NCBI GenBank assembly: GCA_047495785.1
Contig: JBLDXI010000007.1
Location: 1,240,001 to 1,304,000, forward strand
DNA from: Lepidodermella squamata
Lineage: Eukaryota; Gastrotricha
Length of the DNA: 64,000 bases
Reading direction: 5' to 3'
Shown: positions 45,594 to 57,270 of the stretch, piece by piece
Position numbering within the stretch: position 1 is the first letter of the stretch
Layout of the letters: every line of letters starts with the position of its first letter
The notes under the pieces: model-generated
Seen by the model: only the letters and a program-made list of their open reading frames with translations
The model's database searches: none
Told to the model about the DNA's origin: nothing
Made by a program: the position numbers and the translations under genes

Positions 45594-46008
45594 AAAATAA
45601 CGAAAAAATATCGTAATTCCCCGTACTATCCCACCCATAGGGATGAATTTTCTCTCTCAATTTGAGCCGGCAATTTCGATATTAGTCCCTTCCCGTATTT
45701 ATTGCCAATGCAATGCAAAATTACTTCGAGTATTGAGCAATTTGATCGAAGAAATCGACGTTTTGAGAGTCAACGCAACTCAAAGCATCCGACTAGTCAT
45801 GTCACACAATTTGCTCCTTATTGTAGACTATTGCCGATCTTCACTTACCCACGCATTTTAGGGCGATGGTCCAAAGGCCGTCTTAGGAAATTTTCTACAT
45901 CAGCGGTTTCCGCAATCGGCAAATTTAACGTCTTTAAATGGTAGCTCAAATGGACGATTTTTCTCGGAATTTAATTTTGCGCTTGGTCAAGTGGTTCCAT
46001 TCCAGCAG

Positions 46009-46090
46009 GGTAGCGTGGCCGAGTGGTCTAAGGCGCTAGATTTAGGCTCTAGTCTCTTCGGAGGCGTGGGTTCGAACCCCACCGCTGCCA
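46009..46090 (+). tRNA. tRNA-Leu (TAG)
   Basis: 82 nt, standard copy, but not followed by iMet and U1; its 5' flank equals the inverted copy at 25922-26120. Confidence 0.96.
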
Positions 46091-46287
46091 TCAATTTTGA
46101 GCTTGGAAATGAAAAATGAATTTTCGAACCTTTGCTTGCATTCATTCCCGCGCCTGTAACGGGTTTTACGATTATTATGATACTCTTCGGCAGACTTTAA
46201 AAAATTCCAAATGTTTGGCTGGTCACGATATATAAGACCTTCAAAAATCAAGTGAATTAGCTGCGATAATAAATTATTCGTTTATTT

Positions 46288-46944
46288 TCAAAAAAGGCCA
46301 CTCGAATTTACTTTCAACAGATTGGGATCCACTTGTCCGCGAGAGGCGATAAGCTTTTCGATAGTATCCCACCGATCCTCGTGAGTTGGATCCCTGAACA
46401 GCTTTTTGAAACCAAGGTCAAGGTATATTTTAATAGCAGGCAATCGATGGTCGTGAGTTTTCAGTATAGCAGCAGTTCTATCGGTTTTTTCAGCTATAAA
46501 CCTCAAAACTGCTGCTGTGACGTGGTATCCAAGCTTTTTGCCGCTATGTTCCTTCATAGCAGCGACGTAGCAAATGTAGCCAGCATGCAAGTAGTCAGCC
46601 ATAAGAAGCCGATTCTCCCGAGCAATTTTGTCATCCCCGCGACATTCATCCGGCGAGTCGAAAATTCTGGTACAGGCTATAGCCACTATTTGTTTAGTTG
46701 GAACGTGATCGATAACATAAGTTGCCTTTAATGTTGTATCGCTGACCACCGCCATGCGAATGTGATCTTCGGTCAGTTTACCAGATGGAATTTCGTAAGC
46801 AGTCATTAATAGGTTGAAGATTTGCGTGATTTCTTCCGGCGAATATTCAGTCATCAATCGAAGAGAGTAGCCGTCTTGAAGTCCTGTCTGATCGGGAAGA
46901 TCATCGAAATTCTCGCGGTACATAAATAGAGGCACTGAATCCAT
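46288..46944 (-). CDS. GNAT-type N-acetyltransferase, paralogue 4
   Basis: 218 residues starting MDSVPLFMYRENFDDLPDQT. Core AMKEHSGKKLGYHVTAAVLR, HDHRLPAIKIYLDLGFKKLF, DPTHEDRWDTIEKL, then a unique 18-residue tail. Same strand as paralogues 2, 3, 5 and 6. Closest to paralogue 5 (shared YICYVA, TAAxLKT). Confidence 0.85.
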   Translation of the reverse strand: MDSVPLFMYRENFDDLPDQTGLQDGYSLRLMTEYSPEEITQIFNLLMTAYEIPSGKLTEDHIRMAVVSDTTLKATYVIDHVPTKQIVAIACTRIFDSPDECRGDDKIARENRLLMADYLHAGYICYVAAMKEHSGKKLGYHVTAAVLRFIAEKTDRTAAILKTHDHRLPAIKIYLDLGFKKLFRDPTHEDRWDTIEKLIASRGQVDPNLLKVNSSGLF

Positions 46945-48261
46945 TTATAATTATGAATTTCTAAGAAATAAAAATTACGCAAAAAATGAACAATTAAAAC
47001 AAAATTGGAGCTAGAGGGAAGTAGATTACAGATAGCGAGCGAATGACCACTATCTCTTGATAATTCTAGGCTGATATGAGGTTCCGATGAATCATCTTCT
47101 CATGCTTTTCGTAAGAGAACAAAAATATTGTCCTTTACAATGAAATGTTGCATGAAACCAAATATGGCGATCAAGACAAATCAAAAACTGAACCATTTTC
47201 ACTGATTTTTCAAAATAAATTTTGGGACACTCAATTTTTCACCTGACATATTGAGAGAAAGGAATTTCGAGTAAAAATCAATGCGTTTGGTATGAAATTT
47301 GGCAGATTTCTGGAAAGTTTAAGGACAGATTCGCCAAATAATTACAAATCATCCGTAGAGCTTCCAAAAATCTGAACATTGGAAAGGTCATTTTTATGAC
47401 CCATAACTAGTTCAATAAATAGGTCAATAATTACAGGGTGTTTACAAATATTAATATCTAATCCAATTATAGAATGAACTTTAACCAGGCAGCACGCGAC
47501 ATAAATTTTCAAATTTCTAAGAAACTGGACGGCATGTGGCTCGAGTTCTAGAACTAGTTCAAAAACACGTCTTTCTAATCAATACTTTCGCGCTAATATT
47601 CAGTCATTTTTATAGGGAGAAAGAATTCAAACCTATGAACCTGAAAATTGAAATTCGGTAAGTTCAGACAGAGAGCAAAAAAAAACGCGCGCTCAGTAAA
47701 ACGGATGTCACTCGTTCAAAGTTCAATGCTAAACATAGGTAGCCATTAGCCATTATTTCTTGAACACCCTAAAGGCCTAATAAAAAAATAGGTCAATAAA
47801 ATTCGCGAAGTAATTAGCAATTTTTGCATCCCAAAATTATCCTATCCATCAATCTAGAAACTGTTTTAGGTATACTCTTTTTTGTTCCTGTAGCAGCCCG
47901 GGCTGCTAAAATTTCAAATTCGAAATTATGAATTATAATTATATTCGATAATTCGATAATTCGATAATTCGATAATTAATTGTTGCTTAATTGTTCATTT
48001 TTGAGGTTTTTGAACCGAATGAACCCCTCTGCCCTGGGATTAGGGATTATTAGCGACCGGGCTACTATCTGAAAAGTACATTCCGTCCAACAATTCCATC
48101 TCAATAACATTTTCAAGTCCTGAAAATTGCGCAAATTTTCTTTTATATTTCTCATATTTACCTTTATTAACGCTAAACCAATTGAAAGATCGTCGACTAG
48201 AGCAGATTTTCCATATAATTAGAAAGATAGTGTCATCAAATAAATCACGATTCCGGAGTTC
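46945..48261. other. intergenic with a small tandem repeat
   Basis: No gene supported. An 8-bp repeat (GATAATTC, about four units) lies at 47948-47985. Confidence 0.45.
47948..47985. repeat. GATAATTC microsatellite
   Basis: Perfect 8-bp tandem repeat of about four units in an AT-rich stretch. Confidence 0.85.
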
Positions 48262-48876
48262 TTATCTCTTCGCAGCCAAATTAGTTTCTATCGCTTCCCA
48301 CCGGCTCTCGTGTGATGGATGACACAGAACTTTGTTGAAACCCAGTCGAAGGTATGTCTTAATCGCAGCTAATCTCGGGTCACTCGTCTTCAAAACAGCC
48401 GCCGTTCGATTAGTTTCCCTTGCTAAGAAGTGCAACAACGCTGCTGTAACGTAGAACCCTAATTTCTTGCCTTCATGCGACGGTGAAACAGCGACGTAGC
48501 AGATGTAACCAGCATGCAGGTATTGCGCCATGACATCCCTCGACTCAACAGCATCAGCCCAATGGCCTTCACATTCATCCGCTGAGTCGGCAATCCGAAC
48601 ACAAGCAATGCCAACTATTTCCTTAGACTGTTCGTGGTCTATTACATAGGTAGCTTTTAGCGTTTTGTCGAGGATTAAAATTTGTCGAATGTGCTGCTCC
48701 GATAGCGTGTCGCTTGGGATTTGATAAGCGGCCAGGATTAAATGATGAATTTCGGTTATTTCTTGCTGGTTGTAGTCGGTTATCCTCCGCAGTGAATAGC
48801 CCTCTGGTAGGTTATCAATTGATGGCAGATTGTTGAGATGTTCTCGATACATGTAAAGCGGGAAACGCCGTTCCAT
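48262..48876 (-). CDS. GNAT-type N-acetyltransferase, paralogue 5
   Basis: 204 residues starting MERRFPLYMYREHLNNLPSI. Core SPSHEGKKLGFYVTAALLHF, SDPRLAAIKTYLRLGFNKVL, HPSHESRWEAIETNLAAKR. Complete. Confidence 0.86.
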   Translation of the reverse strand: MERRFPLYMYREHLNNLPSIDNLPEGYSLRRITDYNQQEITEIHHLILAAYQIPSDTLSEQHIRQILILDKTLKATYVIDHEQSKEIVGIACVRIADSADECEGHWADAVESRDVMAQYLHAGYICYVAVSPSHEGKKLGFYVTAALLHFLARETNRTAAVLKTSDPRLAAIKTYLRLGFNKVLCHPSHESRWEAIETNLAAKR

Positions 48877-51274
48877 TATCGATCAGATTCAACCTTCGTG
48901 TAATCGTAGACTTTAACAAAAAGAATTACTCTTTTATAAAAGGTCGATTCAAATGTATAGAAGTGAAATAGGACTATATACTATAGCTATGAATGAATAG
49001 TTGAGCATGCTTGAATGAAAAAAAACCCTACTCATGCGTGGTTGAATTTCCAAGTTTTTACGGCTTGGTTCTATGCTGCGAACTACGTTGTGGTAGTAAC
49101 AATTATAGGTCCGTGATAAGGCATATAGTAAGAGGGCTGGCGAAAATGGGAGCAAAATTATACGCCCATTTTTTTACCGCATTTTTCGAGAGATAACCGA
49201 GTGAGGTGCGTAGCCGCCTTAAAAAATAATTGTTAGGCTTCAAGGTTTTCCTGAGTTTCGAGATAAAAGGCCTACCTATAGCTTTTTTGAACATTATTAT
49301 CCCGCATGGAGAAAAATCAATGAAAAAGGTTGAGATGGCATCGTCGAAAACTTTCGCGAATAAAGTCGCCTGAATATGCTGAAAAAGTGTGCCGATCCAA
49401 GAAATCCAAGTCTGCGATAAAAGTCAGCAGTAACTTGGACTCAATTTCGAAGCCTTAAACGAGCTTGAACCTTGAATGAAACTAGCCGGAACACCATTGT
49501 CTACAAAGCCGACGAGATTCGATTTTTAGTATAAAAATTAGCCGTTATACTAATTTTACCTCAATCTGCGTTGCTGGGTTCCAAGCTGATCGATATCGGA
49601 AAATCACTGATTTGTAAAATCGATGCTTGTATATCGGCTCTACGGACTGAAGTATACCGACCAGCCATAACCAAAAATACGTGTAATATGCAGACCTATC
49701 GGTTAGACATAACAGAAAAATTGAGATTCTGGTTCAAAACTCCAGAATTTGGGACAGTGACGAGTAGGATCCGACTGCTGCGGTGTTTTCTAGCTACCAG
49801 CCGAAGAAACCAAAGGGTGTCAAATGTAGTTTTTCCAACCTTCCTCTGGTTGAAGTCCCGGAGCTGGTTTTTACGATTTTCTCTCCGCGGGGCATGCGAT
49901 TTCTTCTACAGCGTCCCGCGTCCCACGATTTTTACATTAATCTCTTTTTCAAAGTTGATTTTTAGGATTATCCCTCTCCTCGTTGTCATAGCTGCATATA
50001 ATATAATGGGATTAGGAATAACAATGAAAGAGCACTATTTTTTCGAGGGCAGAATGACCCAAGCTTTCTAAATTGAGTTTCAAAAAAGTCCCAATTTCTG
50101 AATAGCCTCGATACAGCTGCAGTATCAGTTTCGTATCATTTCTGGTTTAACATCATCGTTCAAACATTCATTGTCACTCATTTGCGGTATTTGCGGTACT
50201 GCGGCTTTTCCCGAGACAGAATTGGCAACAATTGCCCGGCGCGCTTCGGTCTGCTGGCAACATTATAATCCATGCGCATTTCTAATACCCACTGGACATT
50301 TATTGCTACCTTCAGTTCCACTCACATGGCAAAACAAGAACGCTTAATATCGGCTCTGCGGCGGATCTCCACGTCACTTGGCTTATAAGAGTATACGCTG
50401 TAATATAGGTGGACAATACTGTTTCTATGAAAATTCCTATTTTCCACACCTCGCGTGGCTGCGGACAAATAGCCGGCGCTCGAGATGCGAAAAATAATAA
50501 TAATAATATATTACGCGAATTTTTTTAGGTACACACGCGATAAAGGTAGATACATACTATATATAGGAAAAGCGCATTCTTTTTATTAATATTATAGAAA
50601 AAGCAGCCGCATATCGCGTTGTATTTTTGCGCTGGCCAGTGTCGCGTATAGTAGTAAACACCTTGTTTGTTTGTGTCTCCTACGAGACACGGGTGCACTT
50701 GGCCGTTTTTAAGGCGCGCTTGTTTGTTGTTCGCGGCCCGGTGCAATATCTACTTACTACTACGACTAATAGGTAATACTACTACTTAATAACTCGCCGT
50801 GCGCGCTGCATTATTATTAGCCAAGAATTCTACAGTAATATATTACACGCTCAGCAATTTGGGTGCAAAAATTTCATAAGTATACATTTATTATTCGCCG
50901 CCAGGTTTGGCTAAAATGCGGCGCATAGTGCTGTGAATCGCCATCGGTCATCGCGTATATAATATTCCGCTATATATAGTCAAGCGCTAATATTTGTATA
51001 TTCATTATGGAACTCACGATATGTTTTTCTACGCGCACATCGACTCAATAAAACGGGATATCATTATGATACCGCGCTACCTGTCGCATTTTATTGCTGG
51101 CACTAGCCACGCCTGTAAAAATTTTCATTAATAGATTTTTATATAGGTATAGCATTCTCCATTGTTCTATCGAAATTTTTGATATGAATTTTTATTTTAA
51201 GGAGGATTTTTTCATTTTAGAAATTTTATTTTTGAGCTAGTCTATTTTTACGCCTGGCTATCATGCCGTAGAAA
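48877..51274. other. 2.4-kb stretch without a supported gene
   Basis: The longest open frame (about 49571-50071, plus) lacks an ATG start, composition bias or family resemblance, so it is not called. 50400-51270 is AT-rich with many alternating CG/TATA-type tracts and probably contains the promoter of the following gene. Confidence 0.45.
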
Positions 51275-53193
51275 ATGTACAACAGCAACGGTGGATATTA
51301 CTGTTACCCAGCGCCTGTGCCAGTTCCAGCTCCAATGCCGGTTCCAGCGCCGGTACCGGCTATGATACCTGGGCCAAACGGAGCTGGAACTTTTGTTTTA
51401 TTCGTCAACGGCCAGGCGCAATCTTACGGGCAATATTCGGCACCGGGTGGCGTGAACCCACTTCAAATCCAGCCGTGTTTCAATTATCCACAACCGACTG
51501 CTGGCAATTACCCACCCGGAACGAGTGTTAGCTACTACTACGACCCATCATCGGCGTTTAACAGCACTGGATATTTTAATAATAATAATAATTACGGGTA
51601 CTACCCGCCGCAACAACAACCGCAAACGTGGGCGGGTGGAGGCGTCTGGCCTGGCTACGACGCGAATAATAATAATAATAACGGCTACTATAATTATCAA
51701 CAACAACCGCAACAACCGCAGTATCCGCCGCCTAGTTATGGCGACCCTAATTATTACCCAGTTAATAATAATAACTCCAACAATCAGCAGCCATATCCTC
51801 AAAAACCGGGTGATAATTACTACAAAAAGCCCGAAAAAAACCGACCCGGTTCGGCGACGCATCACCACTGCCCGAGGCCGGGTTCCAGCTCGGCATATGG
51901 CTGTGACCTAGATAACGACGAGCCGTGTGACAGTGAGGTCGATGCAATAAATACCGGGGCGGGAAAACCACGCCCGGTATTACCCGAAAAACCGCCGAAT
52001 CTTAACCCAACCTCGCCCGTTGTTTTAACCGATAAACCGAATAGCACGGCAAGTTCTGGCACGATTCGAAGGCCGAAACCAGCGAAACCGGGTAGTAGGA
52101 AGCCGCTACCGCCCGCGCCGAGTGAGGGCAGCCAGACTACGGCAATTATCGCGGCAGTTGGCGCGTTACCGCCCGAATCGGTCACACCAATCCCGCCTAA
52201 AACACCGCCGCCTATTGTTGTTAGGCTACCGACCCCTGTTTACGACAGATGCTGCCAGTGCCATCGCGACCCAAACCCGGCCTGCATGAGGCCTGTCGCG
52301 TTAGCCTTGGCGATATTTTCGCTATTCTGCGCGCCGCCGTTTCTGTCGATTCCGGCCGTGGTTTTCGCGTGTCGCAAGGCCGATCTGCCGCCTATGGCGA
52401 ACAAGTACCAGATGGAGAGGCGGCGGTCGAGTTACCGGACTTCGATTATTTTATCAACCCTCGGAATTCTGCTGGGAGTTACGGCGATAATTACGGCTGT
52501 TGTTGTTTTCAGGCTACAGGATCCGCAATTTTATCAAAAACAGCCGGATATCAGATATTCTATACGGTGAATCATTATTGAAAAATTAACTAGAAAAAAT
52601 CGGCGGGCTAAGTGCACACCCTAAATTTAGGCTATATTTAGGCTCAAATATTATATTTCCTAAAATCAAGGATTTTGCGACAGTATCGTTTTCCTTGTGA
52701 CCTAGTTTTTTTATTATGCCCAACCGATGAAATATGGCACTTATAAAATTTAAAAAATCACAATTTTCCTTGAAACCTAAGATTCAATCGAGAAAATGAT
52801 TTGAAGTTGCATTTAATTTAATTTAATTTTGCTGAATAGTTTGCTAAATCACGAAATTTTGGGGAAATCCTGATCTAATTATTTCTGAGCTCGAAGAACG
52901 ATCGAAATGAATTTGTGTTTAAAGCTAAAGGCTCGAATCATTTATAATTTCTGATGATGTAAATAGCTCAAATTCTATTTTTATTACATTCTATTTTCGG
53001 GTTGATCGAATATTTAACCTTTATTTTTTTTCTTTAATTTAGTGGTTTCGATCGAACGGCAACGTGTTGGTGCAGCGATTATTTCGCATCGCAGTGCAAG
53101 TGTCAAGTTGACCAGGGCAAAATCTATCCCAACTGCCACTGCAACGGCAACGTCTGCGACTGCCCGGGCTGGTCTAATTTCATCAAAGTCTAA
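51275..53193 (+). CDS. two-TM, Cys-rich surface protein with Pro/Asn/Tyr-rich tail, paralogue A
   Basis: Two exons, 51275-52566 and 53043-53193; 480 residues. The N-terminal ~320 residues are low complexity (PAPVPVPAPMPVPAPVP, NNN runs, YYxPPQQQPQ, then Pro/Lys-rich). A CQCHRDPNPAC segment precedes two hydrophobic helices (ALALAIFSLFCAPPFLSIPA and IILSTLGILLGVTAIITAVV). A small extracellular-type Cys module follows (CWCSDYFASQCKCQ...CHCNGNVCDCPGWSNF). The layout recalls CD225/proline-rich two-TM proteins, but I do not recognise the family. The neighbour at 53352 has the same layout and intron position. Confidence 0.8.
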
Positions 53194-53351
53194 CTCTTAT
53201 TTATCGGCAAAACACTAGTTTTTTTCGATGCACCAAACTGTCGGCAGCTGTCAATTTTTCTAACTCTTTTGAGCAAAACAAAATCGTAAAATATGTTAAC
53301 TCAGTTTTTCAATTATTTTAGGATGAGGGAAATTAAAAAAAAATGAGTTAA

Positions 53352-54504
53352 ATGACGTCTTCTCAATCAGTGCTGGGCAATGGACCCCCAGCAGAACCGG
53401 CTCAGGTCTTAGTTGCCAATCCTATCTTGGAGACTCCACCGTTACTACGTAACCGGGACGCCAATGGCAATCCGCTGATTCAAGTCTGGAACCGATATTT
53501 CAGCCAAAATACCACGACTACAACGCAGGGTGTCGTAAACTCTGGGTACCAATCTGGAACCCTGCATAGCAACAACAGCTCAGCTAGAACAGCGCCGAGA
53601 TCTGTTCGGTTTCAACTCGATAATCAATCGAATAGTTCGAATGGCCGAGATCAGTCGGTGTTCAGCATCGTCGCAGCCCCGCCTCGACCACCACCTTACT
53701 ACCCAAGTTCAGACCAATTAACCGGGTCCTTATCGTCAATAAGCAACCCTAGCAATTCGAAATTGAGCTACTCTCACCCTCTATCTTCCCTACCCTACTA
53801 CGCAGATGGCGATAATGACGCTGAAATTCAGGAATTAGCTCATACCCTCGAATGTTTAAGGCCGACCTCTTTAGGGTTGTCCTTATCTTCGATTATTATG
53901 GGACTCCCGATATTGTCTTGCACCGCTCTTTACTACGCTTGCAAATCGCCGTCTCGAGGCGGTCGGCGGAAACACTATTGTCTATCAATTGTTCTCAGCA
54001 TTGTTGCTATGCTACTTGCCGTTACGCTGGTCGTCGGCATTGTGCTAGGCATGAGGTTGCCGAAGCAGAACACGTTTGTCGCCGGTTTCGGGCACAACAT
54101 TCGCTACACGGATGGGACTTTTACGTGCTTTTGTAAGAATCAGTACTTGGAAGACTGTGAATGCTCGAAGCGGCTTGGAAATGGCCGGTTTGAAAACTGG
54201 GACAAGTGCCACTGTAGCTACAACAGAGTTTGTGATTGCGAAGGTAAATGATAATCCTATTTTTAGAAAATTTTAGAAAAATAAAATAAAAAATTGAAAT
54301 TTAAAATTAATTTTCAATTTAATTTCAATTTCAATTTTTTATTATATTTATGTTTTTCAATTTTTTCAATTTTCGATTTTTCAATTTTTCAAAATTCAAA
54401 ATTCAAAATAAATTAACTTGAAAAATAAATATAATTTCATTAAATTCACTTGATTTTTTTTCATCAAATCAGGTTGGACAGATTCGGTCTCGTTTTTCGT
54501 ATGA
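53352..54504 (+). CDS. two-TM, Cys-rich surface protein, paralogue B
   Basis: Exons 53352-54243 and 54473-54504; 307 residues. A Ser/Asn/Pro-rich cytoplasmic-type N-terminus, then two hydrophobic helices (LSLSSIIMGLPILSCTALYY and LSIVLSIVAMLLAVTLVVGI), then HNIRYTDGTFTCFCKN...CECSK...CHCSYNRVCDCEGWTDS, matching paralogue A. The splice to GWTDSVSFFV copies A's GWSNFIKV end. Exon 2 is also open in another frame to about 54736 (see findings). Lies 159 bp after gene A: a tandem duplicate. Confidence 0.8.
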
Positions 54505-55191
54505 TTTCGGCGATTCAGCCTCCAAATGCAACAAACATGCGCATGAAACTGCTTCAATTCTTCTCAAATTTGGTGCAAAAACTTGTTTTGTCCCCAGCGA
54601 TGGTTCGACCTTCGACCTTGGCTGCTGCGATGCGACAGAAAATAACTCTACCTTTGACAAATTAGTGCAGACTTTATTAGTCTCGATTGGCTGTATTAAT
54701 ATTCGCACCACCCTGGGACGCATATCGTTGTTATAACCTGATAGTTGATAGACACGGTGTGCGAGCACGCTTTCATTTTCTTTCACCGCTATCTTCATCA
54801 TCGTATTTACGCGGGCGAAAAACACGCAAGTATACATCAACCTACTTTGCATGACAACAGCAAAACGTGTTTTCGTCGTCTCGTGTATAGGGTAGAAATT
54901 CGCGCCTCAGTATGGGAAATTTCCGACGACTTATTGTGACTAGTATTTGTGTGGCGCTCAACGATTTCTTGTGTTTAGAATGCAGAGAAAGTACTAACTT
55001 TTATTTTTTTTGTATCGAAAGCGAGTGAAAATGGATGATTTAAAAATAAATTGAAAGGAATGTAATTTCATACTCTGTTCTAAGTTCAAGTTCAGTCTCC
55101 GTTTTAGAGACAAAATGCGATCGGAAAAACCCGATTATCTGGGCTTATTACTTAACATTATAAAGACTTCAGAAGAATATAATTTCAGACG
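54505..55191. other. 3' flank; unexplained open stretch at 54505-54736
   Basis: A plus-strand frame without ATG is open from 54473 to 54736 and reads like protein (KFGAKTCFVPSDGSTFDLGC). The rest has no feature. Confidence 0.4.
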
Positions 55192-55263
55192 AGCAGAGTG
55201 GCGCAGTGGAAGCGCGCTGGGCCCATAACCCAGAGGTCTGTAGATCGAAACTACGCTCTGCTA
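55192..55263 (+). tRNA. initiator tRNA-Met (CAT)
   Basis: 72 nt, standard copy. This cassette lacks the leading tRNA-Leu. Confidence 0.96.
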
Positions 55264-55313
55264 ACTGTCGCAATATTTTTAATCAGAATTTATGAAGAAA
55301 AGAGGAATATAAC

Positions 55314-55323
55314 CAAATGACTT
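55314..55323 (+). promoter_or_regulatory. putative U1 proximal sequence element
   Basis: CAAATGACTT at -69 to -60 of the truncated U1 at 55383. Confidence 0.5.
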
Positions 55324-55382
55324 CAGTACCCTTTTATGGTCCGACTGCTGATTGGGGTCGATCGCTTGGACCTATGGCCACT

Positions 55383-55509
55383 AAACTTACCTGGCACTGG
55401 GATGAACCGAGCTCAGCAAGTCGGTCGCCCCAGGGCGAGGCGGGCCATTGCACTGTGGTCCGCTGACCCCTGCGCTCTGCCTCATCGGTGGAGTCGGGTG
55501 CAAAATATA
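55383..55509 (+). pseudogene. U1 snRNA pseudogene, 3' truncated
   Basis: Identical to the other U1 copies through GAGTCGGGTGCAAAATAT apart from one base in stem-loop II (CTGTGGTCC), then breaks into TTACGTAAAA repeats. The Sm-site region and the 3' hairpin are lost, so it cannot make a stable snRNP. Confidence 0.85.
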
Positions 55510-55870
55510 AATTACGTAAAATTACGTAAAATTACGAAATAAATTACCTTACCTATTTCTCGAAAATATGCCGCCCTTCCTTGCCAGAAGAGTACTAATG
55601 TGAACCACCCGATTTTATTTTTCAGGTCTTATCCCAGACGGGAGAGTTTTACTCGTTGTACGGGGTTTCCGTTTCCATCAATTTTGCATTGAGGCAATTG
55701 GGCACATCAAAGTCTCGAAACAGCAAGGCTATCCAAATAAAACTTCCTGAAACAAAAATTCCTTCAGTTTTATACAAAAAGTTGGGTCCAATCTGACGCA
55801 AGTGGGCCCAAATCATAGACCAAATCAGGCAGAATTAGTTGTAATCGTCTCACTTGAAATCTATCTCGGT
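55510..55870. other. spacer, no gene seen
   Basis: Nothing supported between the U1 pseudogene and the GNAT fragment. Confidence 0.4.
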
Positions 55871-56010
55871 CTACGGATATAAGCAGCAGCTATCCATGAA
55901 TTGAAAATGCCATCGATTGAGCTCGGTAACCCTGCGAAGTCGATAGCCGGATGGAATTTCTGATAAGGAGGGTTCTCTCGATATAGGCATAAAATCAGCT
56001 CTATGGCCAT
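55871..56010 (-). pseudogene. GNAT N-terminal fragment
   Basis: Minus strand encodes an interrupted version of the family N-terminus (YRE, LSEIPSGYRLRRVTELNR), nearest to the gene at 38757-39380. It ends after about 45 codons in unrelated sequence. Confidence 0.75.
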
Positions 56011-56110
56011 TTTCTGGAATGAAAAATCTGACTTTAAGCTTTATCTCTAGACCGCTATCAGTTGATGAGAAAAAGCTTAATTTGACCACGAATCTCATTT
56101 TATTTGACTT

Positions 56111-56755
56111 TCAAAGACCTATAGCTCTTTCAATGTCATTCCAAGCAGCCTCGTGGCTAGTTAGTCGAATGAATTTACGAAAGCCAAGTCTGTAATAGGT
56201 TTTGAAGGCTGGAACTCGCCAATGTTTCGACTGAAGATAAGCGGCAGTTTTATCGGTCTCTTCAGCCATAAAATTCAAGACAGCAATTGTCACGAAATAG
56301 CCAAGCTTTTTGCCGGCATGACGTGGATGTGAGCACACCATATAAAGGTAGCCAGCGTGAAGGAATTGGGCAATCAGCCCTTTGAAGTCGTAAGTGTCCT
56401 TATCAGGGCTATAGGGGCATTCATCTGGTGAATTGAAAATCCTAGCACAGCCTGTTGCGACGATTTCGTTCGAAGCAATGTGTTCAATTACGAAGACTGC
56501 CTTGACTGTTTTGTCTTCGGTCAGGTACGATCGAGTTTTAGCTTCTGTGAATAAACCGCCAGAGTGGCAAACACCGAATGCAGATGTATAGAGCTGTGTG
56601 AGGGCGGAGATTTCGTCTACGGTGAATTCAGTCACCCTGCGAAGGCGATAACCATCTGGAATTAGGGACAGTGATGGCAAGCCGGTCAAGTTATCTCGAT
56701 ACATGCAAAGCATGAGGTCGCCAGACATTCTGAATATCTTTCTCGAGCCTGTCAA
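56111..56755 (-). CDS. GNAT-type N-acetyltransferase, paralogue 6
   Basis: 214 residues. MTGSRKIFRMSGDLMLCMYR at the start; MSGDL may be the true start by comparison with the others. Core SHPRHAGKKLGYFVTIAVLN, RVPAFKTYYRLGFRKFI, SHEAAWNDIERAIGL. Complete, but the acidic/polar positions in motif B differ (KHWRVPAFK). Source of several broken copies elsewhere in the window. Confidence 0.84.
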   Translation of the reverse strand: MTGSRKIFRMSGDLMLCMYRDNLTGLPSLSLIPDGYRLRRVTEFTVDEISALTQLYTSAFGVCHSGGLFTEAKTRSYLTEDKTVKAVFVIEHIASNEIVATGCARIFNSPDECPYSPDKDTYDFKGLIAQFLHAGYLYMVCSHPRHAGKKLGYFVTIAVLNFMAEETDKTAAYLQSKHWRVPAFKTYYRLGFRKFIRLTSHEAAWNDIERAIGL

Positions 56756-56839
56756 AAGAGCACTGAGAAGCTAAGAAGACCAAAGTGTGAATTAAGTATG
56801 ATAAGACTGATATAGATAAGGAATTTCCCTCAAAACACC

Positions 56840-56925
56840 GCGGAAGTGATGGCAGGCCGGTTAAATTATCACGATACATGCAAAGCATGAGGTCGTCAGA
56901 CATTTTGAATGTCTCTGTCATTGAG
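56840..56925 (-). pseudogene. GNAT 5' fragment replacing a tRNA-Leu
   Basis: Repeats the first ~25 codons of the adjacent GNAT (MSDDLMLCMYRDNLTGLPSL), then joins ACCGCGG, the sequence that elsewhere leads directly into tRNA-Leu. The tRNA itself is absent here. Confidence 0.8.
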
Positions 56926-57023
56926 CGTGTAAAACGTCAATTTATGAAGCGAAGAAGTCCATACTATGAATTAAGAAGTACGATAAGACTGATTTAGATA
57001 ATGAATTTCCATCAAAACACCGC

Positions 57024-57105
57024 GGTAGCGTGGCCGAGTGGTCTAAGGCGCTAGATTTAGGCTCTAGTCTCTTCGGAGGCGTGGGTTCGAACCCCACCGC
57101 TGCCA
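57024..57105 (+). tRNA. tRNA-Leu (TAG)
   Basis: 82 nt, standard copy; followed by the tRNA-Ser block rather than iMet. Confidence 0.96.
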
Positions 57106-57270
57106 TCATTTTGCTATCAGCCACGGTTGACACAGAAACTCCAAGCTAATTTCAGCAGGCAGTTTGGCAAATATTTGAAGTCATGCGTGACTCAGGGTAA
57201 TTAGAGGATACAAGTTTCTTTATGAAGTAGCCAACTATATCCAGTCAGCTGGTCACTTATATTTCAGCAA

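Noticed and set aside
49571-50071. 166-codon open frame on the plus strand
   Set aside because: Begins with TTG, has no ATG near the start, no domain or composition bias, and no splice partners; likely chance.
51525-51911. Ile/Thr/Arg-rich overlapping frames on both strands
   Set aside because: Shadows of AAT/ATT-rich Asn codon runs in gene A.
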